DNA from: Corynebacterium sp. NML130628
GTDB taxonomy: Bacteria > Actinomycetota > Actinomycetes > Mycobacteriales > Mycobacteriaceae
NCBI RefSeq assembly: GCF_001875665.1
Contig: NZ_MLAL01000028.1
Span: 62,001-126,000, forward strand
DNA: 64,000 bases
Reading direction: 5' to 3'
This document shows positions 27,180 to 35,252 of the stretch, piece by piece. The notes below the pieces were generated by a model, which was not told where the DNA came from, did not search any database, and was given only the letters and a program-made list of their open reading frames with translations. How positions within the stretch are numbered: the first letter of the stretch is position 1; every line of letters begins with the position of its first letter. Position numbers and translations under genes: made by a program.

Positions 27180-27333
27180 ATCAGCAACAATAGCCCATTT
27201 CGCGGAGGTTCCCCATCGACATACCCCCAGGTCATTGATTAGGATACCCTTACTTTTGGTGCATTTTTGCCTCGCAGGCGTAAAATAGCGCCGTAACATC
27301 AGTTTTCAACTACACCTTCAAAGGAGCTTGACT

Positions 27334-27831
27334 ATGGACAAGAAATTGCAAGATGCAATGAACGAGCAGGTCACTGCGGAATACCAGGCGGCACTGCTGT
27401 ACCGCCAGCTCGCCTACACCATGGAGGCACAGTCTTTCCCGGGCTTCGCCTCTTGGTTTGCAGAGCAGGCACACGAAGAGTGCGACCACGCGGAGAAGTT
27501 CGCAACGCACCTCATCGACCGGGGTCACGACGTCACCTTGCACACCGTCGCACTCGACGCTCCATCGATCGATTCCCCACTAGCTGCGTTCAAGGCTGCG
27601 CTTGAGCACGAGCGCAAGGTCTCCGCGATGATTCGAAACATCGCCGGCATCGCCGATGAGGTCAAGGACTTCGACTCCCGCTCCCTCATCACTTGGTTCC
27701 TCGACGAGCAGATCAGCGAAGAAGCAACGGTCTCTGAGATTGTTGACCAGCTGACACTTGTCGGCAATGATGGTTCTGGACTGCTGCGTCTCGACTCGGG
27801 TCTTGGCCAGCGCAACGATTCCTCAAACTAA
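27334..27831 (+). CDS. ftn: ferritin
   Basis: A 165-residue non-haem ferritin, an iron-storage cage subunit. The four-helix pattern starts with 'E-Q-V-T-A-E-Y-Q-A-A', followed by 'E-Q-A-H-E-E-C-D-H-A-E-K-F', which carries Glu and His ferroxidase ligands, and 'W-F-L-D-E-Q-I-S-E-E' with the third-helix Gln/Glu. ATG 27334 has an AAGGAG site at 27319-27324; the open frame from 27328 is only two codons longer. It is divergent from fdhA with 154 bp between starts. Confidence 0.95.
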   Translation: MDKKLQDAMNEQVTAEYQAALLYRQLAYTMEAQSFPGFASWFAEQAHEECDHAEKFATHLIDRGHDVTLHTVALDAPSIDSPLAAFKAALEHERKVSAMIRNIAGIADEVKDFDSRSLITWFLDEQISEEATVSEIVDQLTLVGNDGSGLLRLDSGLGQRNDSSN

Positions 27832-27936
27832 CCTAATATTCGCCCAATAATTATCGACGTCCACTTCCCCACAGCCTCCTGCGGTGAAAGAGGGCGTCGA
27901 ATATTGTGCCTCACGACGTTTCATCCCAGGAGCCCC

Positions 27937-29343
27937 ATGCCGTTGCCGCCTTTGACTCGAATTGTCGCCTGCGTTACCACGCTTGCTCTTGCCGCGACGG
28001 GAATTTCTGTTCCCTGCGCGCAGGCGCAAACAAACTCAATTCTGCCCACGTGGCCGACTGTTCGCCCGCACGGCCCTGAAGACCTTCCGCCGAAGCCGAA
28101 GCAAAAGCCGATGCAGATGCCGGATGGCACCGTCGTCCAAATCATGGGCGATGTGCTGGGCCCGTGGGCGGCGCACGTCGGTATCGGGGCCGGGGATCTG
28201 GGCATGATGACCCCGCTTGGCGGTGGTGAGTTCGCAATGGTGTTTGGCGACTCTTTCCGCGGCAAAAAGTTCGGCGAGGGTGACTGGATTAGCCCGGTTG
28301 GCGTAGTTGCGAGGATGAATAACGGACAGATTGAGATCCTCCGACCGCTGAAAGGCCGCCGCGACGCATACGGGCTGATCAACTACTACCGCAAGGAGGG
28401 CGACAACCTCACGCTCATTCCATCGGATGTGATCAGCATTAATGGCACGCTCTATATGCAAGGCATGTGGAACCGCGGTATCGGCAACGTGCTCGAGACT
28501 CAGACGTGGAAGTCCACAGACGGCGGCAGTACTTGGAAGAGCATCGGGCGCACTCCTAACTACTATCTCAACGGCCTTGGGCAGCTCATTTCTTGGGAAA
28601 AGGGCCCAGACGGCTACATCTACGCAGTGATGTCGGGATTCCAACGTAAACACGACGTGTACTTGGCCCGCTTTACCGAGGGCCAGATTGGTGACCAGGA
28701 GAGCTGGGAACTGTTTAATCCGAACTCCGGTGAGTGGGGCAACGAGGCTGGCGCGATCCTCTTCGGCGATCGTGTCAAGGCGGGCGAGATGAACCTTCGC
28801 TACATCGACAACCATTGGGTGTTCGTGATGTTCAACCAGGCCACGCTCGCCATCGAGGTGCGCATTTCGGATACCCTGCCACAAAGCTGGAACGACGTCC
28901 CCGTGGCGACGATCGCCAAGAACGGCTACTGGGAGTTCCAACAGACGCCGATGAACTTCTCCCAGCCCTACGGCGGCTACATTGTGCCCGGCTCCACGAT
29001 CACGAACCTCGACGTGGTGGTTTCGCAGTGGAACACGAACACCAACGAGCGCTATATGTCCACGCAGTTCAACGTCAAGGGCCTGGACACGTTCTTCGGC
29101 ATCGACCCTGAATCGATGCGCCCGCACGACCAGAACGATATCGACGTCAATGTCACACCAAACCCACCGCAGACAGGCGACATGGACGCCGAAGATAACC
29201 TGATGTCCTCGAAGGGCAGCTCCAAGACCAAGGCGGCGCTCATCACGGTCGGAGTACTTGCCGGGCTGGGCTTAATCGCCACGGTGGCGTGGCCCACCAT
29301 CCGCCAGTACCTGCCACCGCAGCTGCAGCAACTTGTGGGCTAG
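27937..29343 (+). CDS. DUF4185 secreted, membrane-anchored protein (possible D-arabinan hydrolase)
   Basis: A 468-residue protein with a Sec signal ending 'C-A-Q-A-Q', a Pro/Lys-rich linker, a DUF4185 domain (about residues 60-400) and a C-terminal membrane helix 'L-I-T-V-G-V-L-A-G-L-G-L-I-A'. Recognisable DUF4185 blocks are 'V-F-G-D-S-F-R', 'Q-T-W-K-S-T-D-G-G-S-T-W' and 'P-Y-G-G-Y-I-V-P-G-S'. Some DUF4185 proteins from mycobacteria and relatives are endo-D-arabinanases (family GH183), so remodelling of cell-wall arabinan is plausible but inferred. ATG 27937 has an AGGAG site at 27929-27933. The stop shares CTAG with the convergent DyP gene. Confidence 0.82.
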   Translation: MPLPPLTRIVACVTTLALAATGISVPCAQAQTNSILPTWPTVRPHGPEDLPPKPKQKPMQMPDGTVVQIMGDVLGPWAAHVGIGAGDLGMMTPLGGGEFAMVFGDSFRGKKFGEGDWISPVGVVARMNNGQIEILRPLKGRRDAYGLINYYRKEGDNLTLIPSDVISINGTLYMQGMWNRGIGNVLETQTWKSTDGGSTWKSIGRTPNYYLNGLGQLISWEKGPDGYIYAVMSGFQRKHDVYLARFTEGQIGDQESWELFNPNSGEWGNEAGAILFGDRVKAGEMNLRYIDNHWVFVMFNQATLAIEVRISDTLPQSWNDVPVATIAKNGYWEFQQTPMNFSQPYGGYIVPGSTITNLDVVVSQWNTNTNERYMSTQFNVKGLDTFFGIDPESMRPHDQNDIDVNVTPNPPQTGDMDAEDNLMSSKGSSKTKAALITVGVLAGLGLIATVAWPTIRQYLPPQLQQLVG

Positions 29344-30305
29344 CGCAGTTCTTCTCGGACGTACTCCTCGACGTTTTCCATAAACGCCTTCGGCGGCGCA
29401 AAGAAATTGCACCCCGTGAGTGCCGTGGAAAAGTCGAGGATTCTGTCGTAGTTGCCAACTGGCTCTCCGATGAACATGCGCCGCAGCATCCGCTCGGTGA
29501 TAGCAACGTCTTTCGCGTAGCTCATAAAGAATGTGCCTTGCTGGCCGGCTGCGTCACCAAAGGTGAGATTGTTGCGGACGATCTCCAACGATTCCCCGTC
29601 TTCATCTTCGATCGAGTTCACAGCGACGTGACTGTTGGCCGGTTTCGCTTCGTCGGCATATTCGATGTCTTCGTGCTTCGTTCGGCCGATGACGCGCTCC
29701 TGCTCCTCGACGGGCAAATCGTCCCAGGACTTCAGATCGTGGACGTACTTTTGCAGCACGATATGGCTGCCTCCCGCCCATTCGCCTTCGCGAATAATCG
29801 CCGTTGCGATGCCGTCTTGGCCGCGCGGGGACTCGGTGCCGTCGACAAATCCGAGTGGGTCGCGGAAGTCCTGGTACTGGAAAGCGTGCGTCTCGTCGAA
29901 GTCTTCGATGGCGTCGCCAAGCTGTTTCGTGATGCGGCGCGCAAGCTCGAATGCGACGTCGTACTCATCGGCCCGGATGTGGAAGAACAGATCCCCTGGT
30001 GTCGAAGGCGCATGGTGCTTCTCGCCTTGTAGCTCAACAAACTCGTGGAGCCCCTCAGGCTTTTCCACCGCGAACAGGCGCTCCCACATTTTGGCACCGA
30101 TGCCGAGCACTGCACTCAAGTTAGCCTCGGGCCAGCGGAAGCCGACGCCGTTGACAAGCCCCGCGAGGCCACCAATGATGTCCACCACCTCCCGCTCATG
30201 CCCCGGCGCGATGGTCAACGTCAAAAAGATCGCGTCTTTCGACTGCGGCAAAATGACGTTCTGAGAAACTCTTGTCGAATGTAGATCGTCCATAGGTGCC
30301 ATCAT
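29340..30305 (-). CDS. DyP-type haem peroxidase
   Basis: A roughly 321-residue dye-decolourising peroxidase. The distal G-x-x-D-G motif is present in 'L-G-F-V-D-G-T-E-S-P', and the proximal haem ligand is the His in 'P-A-N-S-H-V-A-V-N-S'. 'F-F-M-S-Y-A-K-D' is another family block. There is no Tat signal, so it is cytoplasmic, and no encapsulin gene or encapsulin-targeting tail is visible. I use ATG 30305, preceded by GAAAGGG; ATG 30302 or an upstream GTG at 30329 are possible. The gene shares CTAG stops with the DUF4185 gene and diverges from the MFS gene by 51 bp. Confidence 0.88.
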   Translation of the reverse strand: MMAPMDDLHSTRVSQNVILPQSKDAIFLTLTIAPGHEREVVDIIGGLAGLVNGVGFRWPEANLSAVLGIGAKMWERLFAVEKPEGLHEFVELQGEKHHAPSTPGDLFFHIRADEYDVAFELARRITKQLGDAIEDFDETHAFQYQDFRDPLGFVDGTESPRGQDGIATAIIREGEWAGGSHIVLQKYVHDLKSWDDLPVEEQERVIGRTKHEDIEYADEAKPANSHVAVNSIEDEDGESLEIVRNNLTFGDAAGQQGTFFMSYAKDVAITERMLRRMFIGEPVGNYDRILDFSTALTGCNFFAPPKAFMENVEEYVREELR

Positions 30306-30356
30306 AAGACCCAGGTGCCCTTTCGCCACCCGTGGCCACCCGGTAGAGTCGATGCG

Positions 30357-31799
30357 ATGGACACTCCTCGCAGCACAGCGCCCTGGGCGGCGTTGTGGTC
30401 AATGATGGTCGGCTTTTTCGTCATCCTTGTTGACTCAACGATCGTCGCTGTTGCGATTCCTGCGATTGCCAGCGCGTTTGACGCGACGTATAACCAGATC
30501 ATTTGGGTAAACAGCTCATATCTCCTTGCGTACGCGGTGCCACTGTTAGTGACGGGCAGGCTCGGCGACAGGGTCGGACCGCGGACCGTGTACCTGTTCG
30601 GTTTGAGTCTGTTCACGGCAGCCTCACTTGCGTGCGGCTTGGCCACCTCGATCGAGGCCCTGATCCTTGCTCGTGCGGTGCAGGGATTTGGAGGTGCGCT
30701 CGTGACCCCGCAGACTATGTCGGTGATGCTGCGCACGTTCCCACCGAAGCAGCGCGGTGGCGCCATGGGCGTCTGGGGTGCGACGGCCGGAGTAGCAACA
30801 ATTGTCGGACCTCTCCTCGGCGGCCTCCTTGTCGACGCCTGGGGCTGGGCATGGATCTTCATCATCAACGTCCCAGTGGGCATTGTTGGCGTCACCTTAG
30901 CTTGGTTTTTCGTGCCAAAGCTTGAGCAGAATGCAAGGACGTTCGACTGGGTCGGTGTCGTGCTGTCCGCACTAGGCATGTTTTGTCTCGTCTTTGGGAT
31001 CCAAGAGGGGCAAACGTACTCCTGGAGCCTCCCCATCGTGGCACTGATGTTCACCGGCGCCGCACTGTTGGCGATTTTTGTATGGTGGCAAACACGAACC
31101 ACCCGGGACCCATTGGTGCCGTTGGAACTATTTTCGGACCGGAACTACTCACTCGCCTGCGTAGCGATTTCCACGGTTGGCTTCGCGGTGTCCACCTACG
31201 TCATTCCGTGGATGATCTACGTGCAAAATGTGCAGCACTACGCCCCGACTCAGGCAGCAATGCTCCTACTGCCCGCAGGATTAATCTCCGGTTGCTTCTC
31301 CCCTTGGATTGGCAAGCTCACGAACACGCATCAGCCTAAACCGTTCGCAATCGCGGGCCTTTCCCTCGTCGCGGTTGCGATTGGTGGTGCAACCTTCATC
31401 ACTGACCCGGACATTTCCCCAATGTGGTTGCTCGTGGTCTCAGTGATCAACGGGTTTGGTAACTCCATGGTGTGGGGGCCACTGTCCATGATTGCGACGC
31501 GGAACCTCGACCCTCGTCTGGCGGGGGCGGGCTCCAGCGTGTATAACACCGTGCGTCAACTCGGTGCGGTCATTGGATCTGCAGGTATCGCGGCAATGAT
31601 GTCGCGGCAGCTCACGCACCAGCTCGGGCCAGCGGCTGCCGACTTTTCCGGTGGAGGGAACACCCAAGCGCTCCCCGACTTTCTTCACCAGCCATTCGCC
31701 CAGGCGATGTCCACGTCAATGCTTCTGCCGTTGAGCGTCGTCATCATTGGCGTACTAGTTTCCACCAGGTTCGTGCGCACCCAGTCTTGGAGCGATTAA
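30357..31799 (+). CDS. MFS drug exporter, DHA2 (EmrB/QacA) family
   Basis: A 480-residue transporter with about 14 hydrophobic segments. Motif A is present as 'G-R-L-G-D-R-V-G-P-R' between helices 2 and 3, and motif C as 'A-T-A-G-V-A-T-I-V-G-P-L-L-G-G' in helix 5; these define drug:H+ antiporters. ATG 30357 lies 7 bases after a TAGAGT box (30344-30349), so the message is probably leaderless; a longer frame from 30315 has no such support. No regulator gene is adjacent. The stop overlaps that of the GNAT gene in TTAA. Confidence 0.9.
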   Translation: MDTPRSTAPWAALWSMMVGFFVILVDSTIVAVAIPAIASAFDATYNQIIWVNSSYLLAYAVPLLVTGRLGDRVGPRTVYLFGLSLFTAASLACGLATSIEALILARAVQGFGGALVTPQTMSVMLRTFPPKQRGGAMGVWGATAGVATIVGPLLGGLLVDAWGWAWIFIINVPVGIVGVTLAWFFVPKLEQNARTFDWVGVVLSALGMFCLVFGIQEGQTYSWSLPIVALMFTGAALLAIFVWWQTRTTRDPLVPLELFSDRNYSLACVAISTVGFAVSTYVIPWMIYVQNVQHYAPTQAAMLLLPAGLISGCFSPWIGKLTNTHQPKPFAIAGLSLVAVAIGGATFITDPDISPMWLLVVSVINGFGNSMVWGPLSMIATRNLDPRLAGAGSSVYNTVRQLGAVIGSAGIAAMMSRQLTHQLGPAAADFSGGGNTQALPDFLHQPFAQAMSTSMLLPLSVVIIGVLVSTRFVRTQSWSD

Positions 31800-32215
31800 T
31801 CTTCCAGAGAAATCATGTACACAGGCGGCTCAATCTTGAAGTAGCCGAGGTGCTCCCAGAAAGCACGGCCTGCGTCGTTGCCTTCTGCCACCATCAGGTG
31901 CACTGCTGGGGCTTTGCGTTCGCGTAGCCATTCCACGCAACCGTCGGAAAGCAAGCGCCCCACGCCGCCTCCCCGAGCGCTAGGGCGCACTCCTGTCATG
32001 TGGATCCACCCGCGGTGGCCGTCGAAACCTACGATAGTCGCACCGTCAAGGACACCTTCGGGCGATTCAGCGACGAGCACCGTGCTACCAGGGCTTTCCA
32101 TGGCAAGATCGAAATCGGTGGGCGGGTCGTTCCATTCCTGGGTAATGCCAGATTCATCCCAAACATCGACGACCGCCTGGCGATCCTCGGGGCGGGCTTC
32201 ACGCAATGTGTACAT
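31796..32215 (-). CDS. GNAT family N-acetyltransferase
   Basis: A 139-residue single-domain acetyltransferase. The acetyl-CoA loop is visible in 'V-R-P-S-A-R-G-G-G-V-G-R-L-L' (R/Q-x-x-G-x-G/A pattern) near residue 83, with 'A-G-R-A-F-W-E-H-L-G-Y' near the C-terminus. The acceptor substrate is not predictable. ATG 32215 (M-Y-T-L-R-E-A-R-P-E-D) is the natural start; the open frame upstream to 32329 crosses the region shared with the divergent gene. No ribosome site is obvious; a TATTCT box lies about 8 bases upstream. Confidence 0.82.
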   Translation of the reverse strand: MYTLREARPEDRQAVVDVWDESGITQEWNDPPTDFDLAMESPGSTVLVAESPEGVLDGATIVGFDGHRGWIHMTGVRPSARGGGVGRLLSDGCVEWLRERKAPAVHLMVAEGNDAGRAFWEHLGYFKIEPPVYMISLED

Positions 32216-32252
32216 AACAGGTAAGAATAAACGCTGAAAGGTAGAGCATGAA

Positions 32253-33050
32253 ATGCGACGCAAACCCCGCACCGAAAAGAAAATCATCACGGGAACATTC
32301 CCCGTAGACACCGGCACAGCAACCATCATCGCCGACGAGCTTCGCGACGGCGGCTACACCCTCGAACTCAACCGTGTACCAAGCTCGTACGTTGTGCTCG
32401 GCGCGCCGGAGGTGTTGACGTTCGACTACATGCAGTGGATCACGGGGTTCATCCGCCCCGGCGACACCGTGCCCTCGGATTTCCGCGCGGTCCACCTTGG
32501 TGGGGCCGCGTGCACGCTGCCTGCATACTTCGCACACCGTTATCCCCAAAGCCACCAGACGGCGGTGGAGATCGACCGGGAACTCGCACGACTCGTGCGC
32601 TGGGCATTTCAGGAAAACCTCGAACCTGTCACAATCCGCTGCGCCGAAGCACGTGCCTTCACTCATGCCTGCGAACCACGCAGCCTTGATCTCATTGTTC
32701 GCGACGTTTTCAGTGGCCCCTCCACCCCTCGCCCGCTGACCACCGTTGAGTTCTTCCGTGCCTGCGCTGCCGCCCTTCGCCCGGGCGGCATCTATATCGC
32801 AAACATCGGCGACCGACAGCAGATTCCAAACACCCGCGCAGAGATCGCTGGGCTTCTCGAGGTGTACTCCCACGTAGTGGCCGTCGCGGCACCAGCGATG
32901 CTCGACGGCCACGAGTACGGCAATGTCATCGTCGCAGCGAGCAACGCCCCCTTAATTTTCGACGCCACCACCGCTGCCTCCCTTGCCATGAAGGATGGTG
33001 CGACGCTGCTCGCCGACGCTTCCGATCGCCACCTTGCCCGGCGTGACTAG
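32253..33050 (+). CDS. spermidine synthase-like methyltransferase-fold protein
   Basis: A 265-residue cytoplasmic protein with the Rossmann fold of the spermidine/spermine synthase family. 'V-H-L-G-G-A-A-C-T-L-P' is the nucleotide-binding glycine motif, 'A-V-E-I-D-R-E-L' the acidic ribose-binding strand, and 'D-L-I-V-R-D-V-F' the catalytic-site strand. The N-terminal tetramerisation domain of true spermidine synthases is short here, and such stand-alone forms in actinobacteria often have unknown substrates. No polyamine genes are nearby. ATG 32253 is the first available start. Confidence 0.75.
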   Translation: MRRKPRTEKKIITGTFPVDTGTATIIADELRDGGYTLELNRVPSSYVVLGAPEVLTFDYMQWITGFIRPGDTVPSDFRAVHLGGAACTLPAYFAHRYPQSHQTAVEIDRELARLVRWAFQENLEPVTIRCAEARAFTHACEPRSLDLIVRDVFSGPSTPRPLTTVEFFRACAAALRPGGIYIANIGDRQQIPNTRAEIAGLLEVYSHVVAVAAPAMLDGHEYGNVIVAASNAPLIFDATTAASLAMKDGATLLADASDRHLARRD

Positions 33051-33146
33051 AGTGTGCGTCCACTTTCGACAGACCTGCGTTGTTGGGGTTGCGTCATAGA
33101 GGACTAAGGTAACAATTTTGTCACGTCTGGGAGAAAGGGCTGATCT

Positions 33147-34283
33147 TTGAACCATTTTCGCGCAATGTTCACGATGGCACCCGCACGACGGGACCACATC
33201 CCCGCATTTCGTACAGCCGCCGGAGTAGCCATCCCACTACTGTTTTTGCTGTGGATCGGCCGTTTCGACCTCGCCATCTACGCCAACTTCGGCGCGTTCA
33301 CAGGCGTCTATGGGCGCCATGAAACCCGATCAGATAGGGCACGCCATCAGCTCCTTGCAGGTACCGCCATCATGGTCGCGATCGCCATCGGCGCGACAAT
33401 GTCCTGGACACACACCAATCAGTGGCTCATCATGCTCATCTCTGCAATCGCATCCTCGGTGTGGGCGACCATCGCGCTGTGGTCAGGTACACGCCCAACC
33501 GGGTCCGTGTTCGTACTCTTCGCAATCGCCGCGGTGGGGTCCCTCGCCCACCCGGCACACCCACTGATCGCAACGGCAGTCGCTGCGGCAACCGCCGGAC
33601 TTTGCTTTGGACTCGGGAGAATATCGCACCTCATCGGGGAAGGCCCCAATGCGCGCGAACCGCGAGGGGAGGAAGTGGGCGTCGATAAGCAGGCGCTGAA
33701 GCGAGAGGCAGCGCGATTCTTCCTCGCTCCCCTGCTCGCTGGAACGATCGGCATCATCTCGGTCGCTCTCATTGACCCGCTGTCGCACTTCTATTGGGCG
33801 ATGGTCGCCGCGGTAGTGCCACTGGTCAACAACCGCTACCGAGTGCAGTACTTCCGGGCGCTGCAACGCATGCTCGGTACCCTTTCCGGCATTCTCGTCG
33901 CCGGGTTCCTCCTGTCACATCACATGCAGGAATGGCAGTTCGTGGTCTGGATCATCATCCTGCAGTTCTTGACAGAAACCTACGTCACCCGCAACTACAC
34001 ACTGGCAGCGAGCTTCATCACCCCGACCGCTCTGCTGATGATCCAAGCAGTCGAACCTTCCCCCATCGCGCCTATGCTGCTCGCCCGCAGCGCGGAAACC
34101 ATCCTTGGCGCCGCGTCAGCCCTCGTAATTATTGCCATCGGGTACACGAAAACGAACCCTCACCTGGTGCGCCAACACTTCAACGTTGCTGCGCCTAAGC
34201 CCCAAGCTCCTAGGGCTCGAACCTATACTCGGAGCCAAACTTCGGCTGATATAGCGCTGCATACTCCACATCGACAACCCTGA
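33147..34283 (+). CDS. FUSC family inner-membrane protein
   Basis: A 378-residue membrane protein with two sets of four to five hydrophobic segments, the layout of the fusaric-acid-resistance (FUSC) family. 'F-G-A-F-T-G-V-Y-G-R' in the first half and 'Y-W-A-M-V-A-A-V-V-P-L-V-N-N' in the second are the repeated motifs. Family members are thought to export aromatic acids or other compounds; the substrate is unknown. TTG 33147 is chosen because AGAAAGGG lies 7 bases upstream; ATG 33165 is an alternative. The last 74 bp overlap the end of the convergent 2'-5' RNA ligase-like gene, so the Arg/Gln-rich tail is probably non-essential. Confidence 0.82.
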   Translation: MNHFRAMFTMAPARRDHIPAFRTAAGVAIPLLFLLWIGRFDLAIYANFGAFTGVYGRHETRSDRARHQLLAGTAIMVAIAIGATMSWTHTNQWLIMLISAIASSVWATIALWSGTRPTGSVFVLFAIAAVGSLAHPAHPLIATAVAAATAGLCFGLGRISHLIGEGPNAREPRGEEVGVDKQALKREAARFFLAPLLAGTIGIISVALIDPLSHFYWAMVAAVVPLVNNRYRVQYFRALQRMLGTLSGILVAGFLLSHHMQEWQFVVWIIILQFLTETYVTRNYTLAASFITPTALLMIQAVEPSPIAPMLLARSAETILGAASALVIIAIGYTKTNPHLVRQHFNVAAPKPQAPRARTYTRSQTSADIALHTPHRQP

Positions 34284-34707
34284 AGTGTGGCGATGTCACC
34301 TCCGCGAGCGCCTGGATGTAGTCTCCTACGATTACTTTCGGCAGGCGCAAGCCCATCGTCAGATGCGGAATCCACCGAGCACCACGGCCATCGGCGTTCA
34401 GCTCGCTGAGCGCTCGCGCTGCCCGCTCGAGCTCGTCAGGACCCTGCAGCAGCCACGCCACCGTCTGCTTCGACTTCATCCCGAACACCACCGTGCCCAT
34501 CCTGTCCAGACGCGCAGGCAAGAGCTGCGGCAGGAGCTCACCCGCCCTGGCGATCACCTTTCGTGACATCTCAGGCGCAAACGTGACCGACACGTGAGGG
34601 CGCTGCTGCTGTACGGGAAAGCCGCGCTGCGCAAGCGCCTCATAAATCTTGCGAATCTCCTGCTCTTGCGATTCTGGCAGGCGCAGCAAAATATTCTCCG
34701 GGGACAT
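34210..34707 (-). CDS. 2'-5' RNA ligase / cyclic phosphodiesterase-like protein
   Basis: A 165-residue protein of the two-histidine (2H) phosphoesterase superfamily. The paired motifs are 'H-V-S-V-T-F' near residue 38 and 'H-L-T-M-G-L' near residue 115, spaced as in the family. Members act on 2'-5' or cyclic phosphodiester links in RNA or nucleotides; the physiological substrate here is unknown. ATG 34707 opens the family-like 'N-I-L-L-R-L-P-E'. Its 3' end overlaps the FUSC gene by 74 bp on the opposite strand. Confidence 0.82.
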   Translation of the reverse strand: MSPENILLRLPESQEQEIRKIYEALAQRGFPVQQQRPHVSVTFAPEMSRKVIARAGELLPQLLPARLDRMGTVVFGMKSKQTVAWLLQGPDELERAARALSELNADGRGARWIPHLTMGLRLPKVIVGDYIQALAEVTSPHFRVVDVEYAALYQPKFGSEYRFEP

Positions 34708-34713
34708 TCGTCT

Positions 34714-35106
34714 TCATTCGTTAGGACGCACTAGTTGTTGTGCAGTTGGGCCAAGCTCGTCAGCGGACTCGTTGATGTCTTTCAACGCAATAATGACGGT
34801 GGGGTTACCGAATGCCTTGCGGACGCGCTCGAGTGCTTCGGGAATGCTCAGCCCGTCGACAGCAGCGCTTAAGATCACGTCTTGTAGGTCGTCTCCACGG
34901 TCCCAATCTTTGTAGTCTTCAAACCCATATGAAGTGCCGGTGAGCACTTTGTCGTTGTTGAACTCGAGCGCTATAACACCGTTTTCAACCCGCCACATCC
35001 ACGCCGTCCCCGTGCAGGGCTCGTCGGTTTTCGCGTCGTAGCGTGGCGTCGGAATCATCTCGAGGCCCATGTACTGGTAACGATCATCACTGTCATTGCT
35101 TGCCAT
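34714..35106 (-). CDS. hypothetical protein, 130 residues
   Basis: I do not recognise this family. The protein is soluble and acidic, with no signal peptide or membrane helix. The middle has aromatic-rich segments ('T-A-W-M-W-R-V-E-N-G-V-I-A-L-E-F') that suggest a small beta-sandwich, and the C-terminal 50 residues are predicted helical. It lies 6 bp upstream of the 2'-5' RNA ligase-like gene on the same strand, so the two are probably one operon. Confidence 0.65.
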   Translation of the reverse strand: MASNDSDDRYQYMGLEMIPTPRYDAKTDEPCTGTAWMWRVENGVIALEFNNDKVLTGTSYGFEDYKDWDRGDDLQDVILSAAVDGLSIPEALERVRKAFGNPTVIIALKDINESADELGPTAQQLVRPNE

Positions 35107-35252
35107 GCTGTTCGAGCGCCTCCGTCATCAAGTGCTTGTCTGTCTCGTCTCAACGTACCAAACCGTCAGAAGGTTCGCCCATTTGTTCGAATCGTGCGGA
35201 TTTGTGTCGGCGGGGGTTGATAGGGTGATAGCAACTCACGAAAGGAGGGGCC

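Noticed and set aside
27820-27850. CTAACCTAATATT resembling half of a DtxR iron box, between ferritin and DUF4185 genes
   Set aside because: Only one half-site matches; the second half is too different from the palindromic consensus to call.
29340-30305. DyP peroxidase as encapsulin cargo together with the nearby ferritin
   Set aside because: No encapsulin gene in the window and no C-terminal targeting peptide on either protein.
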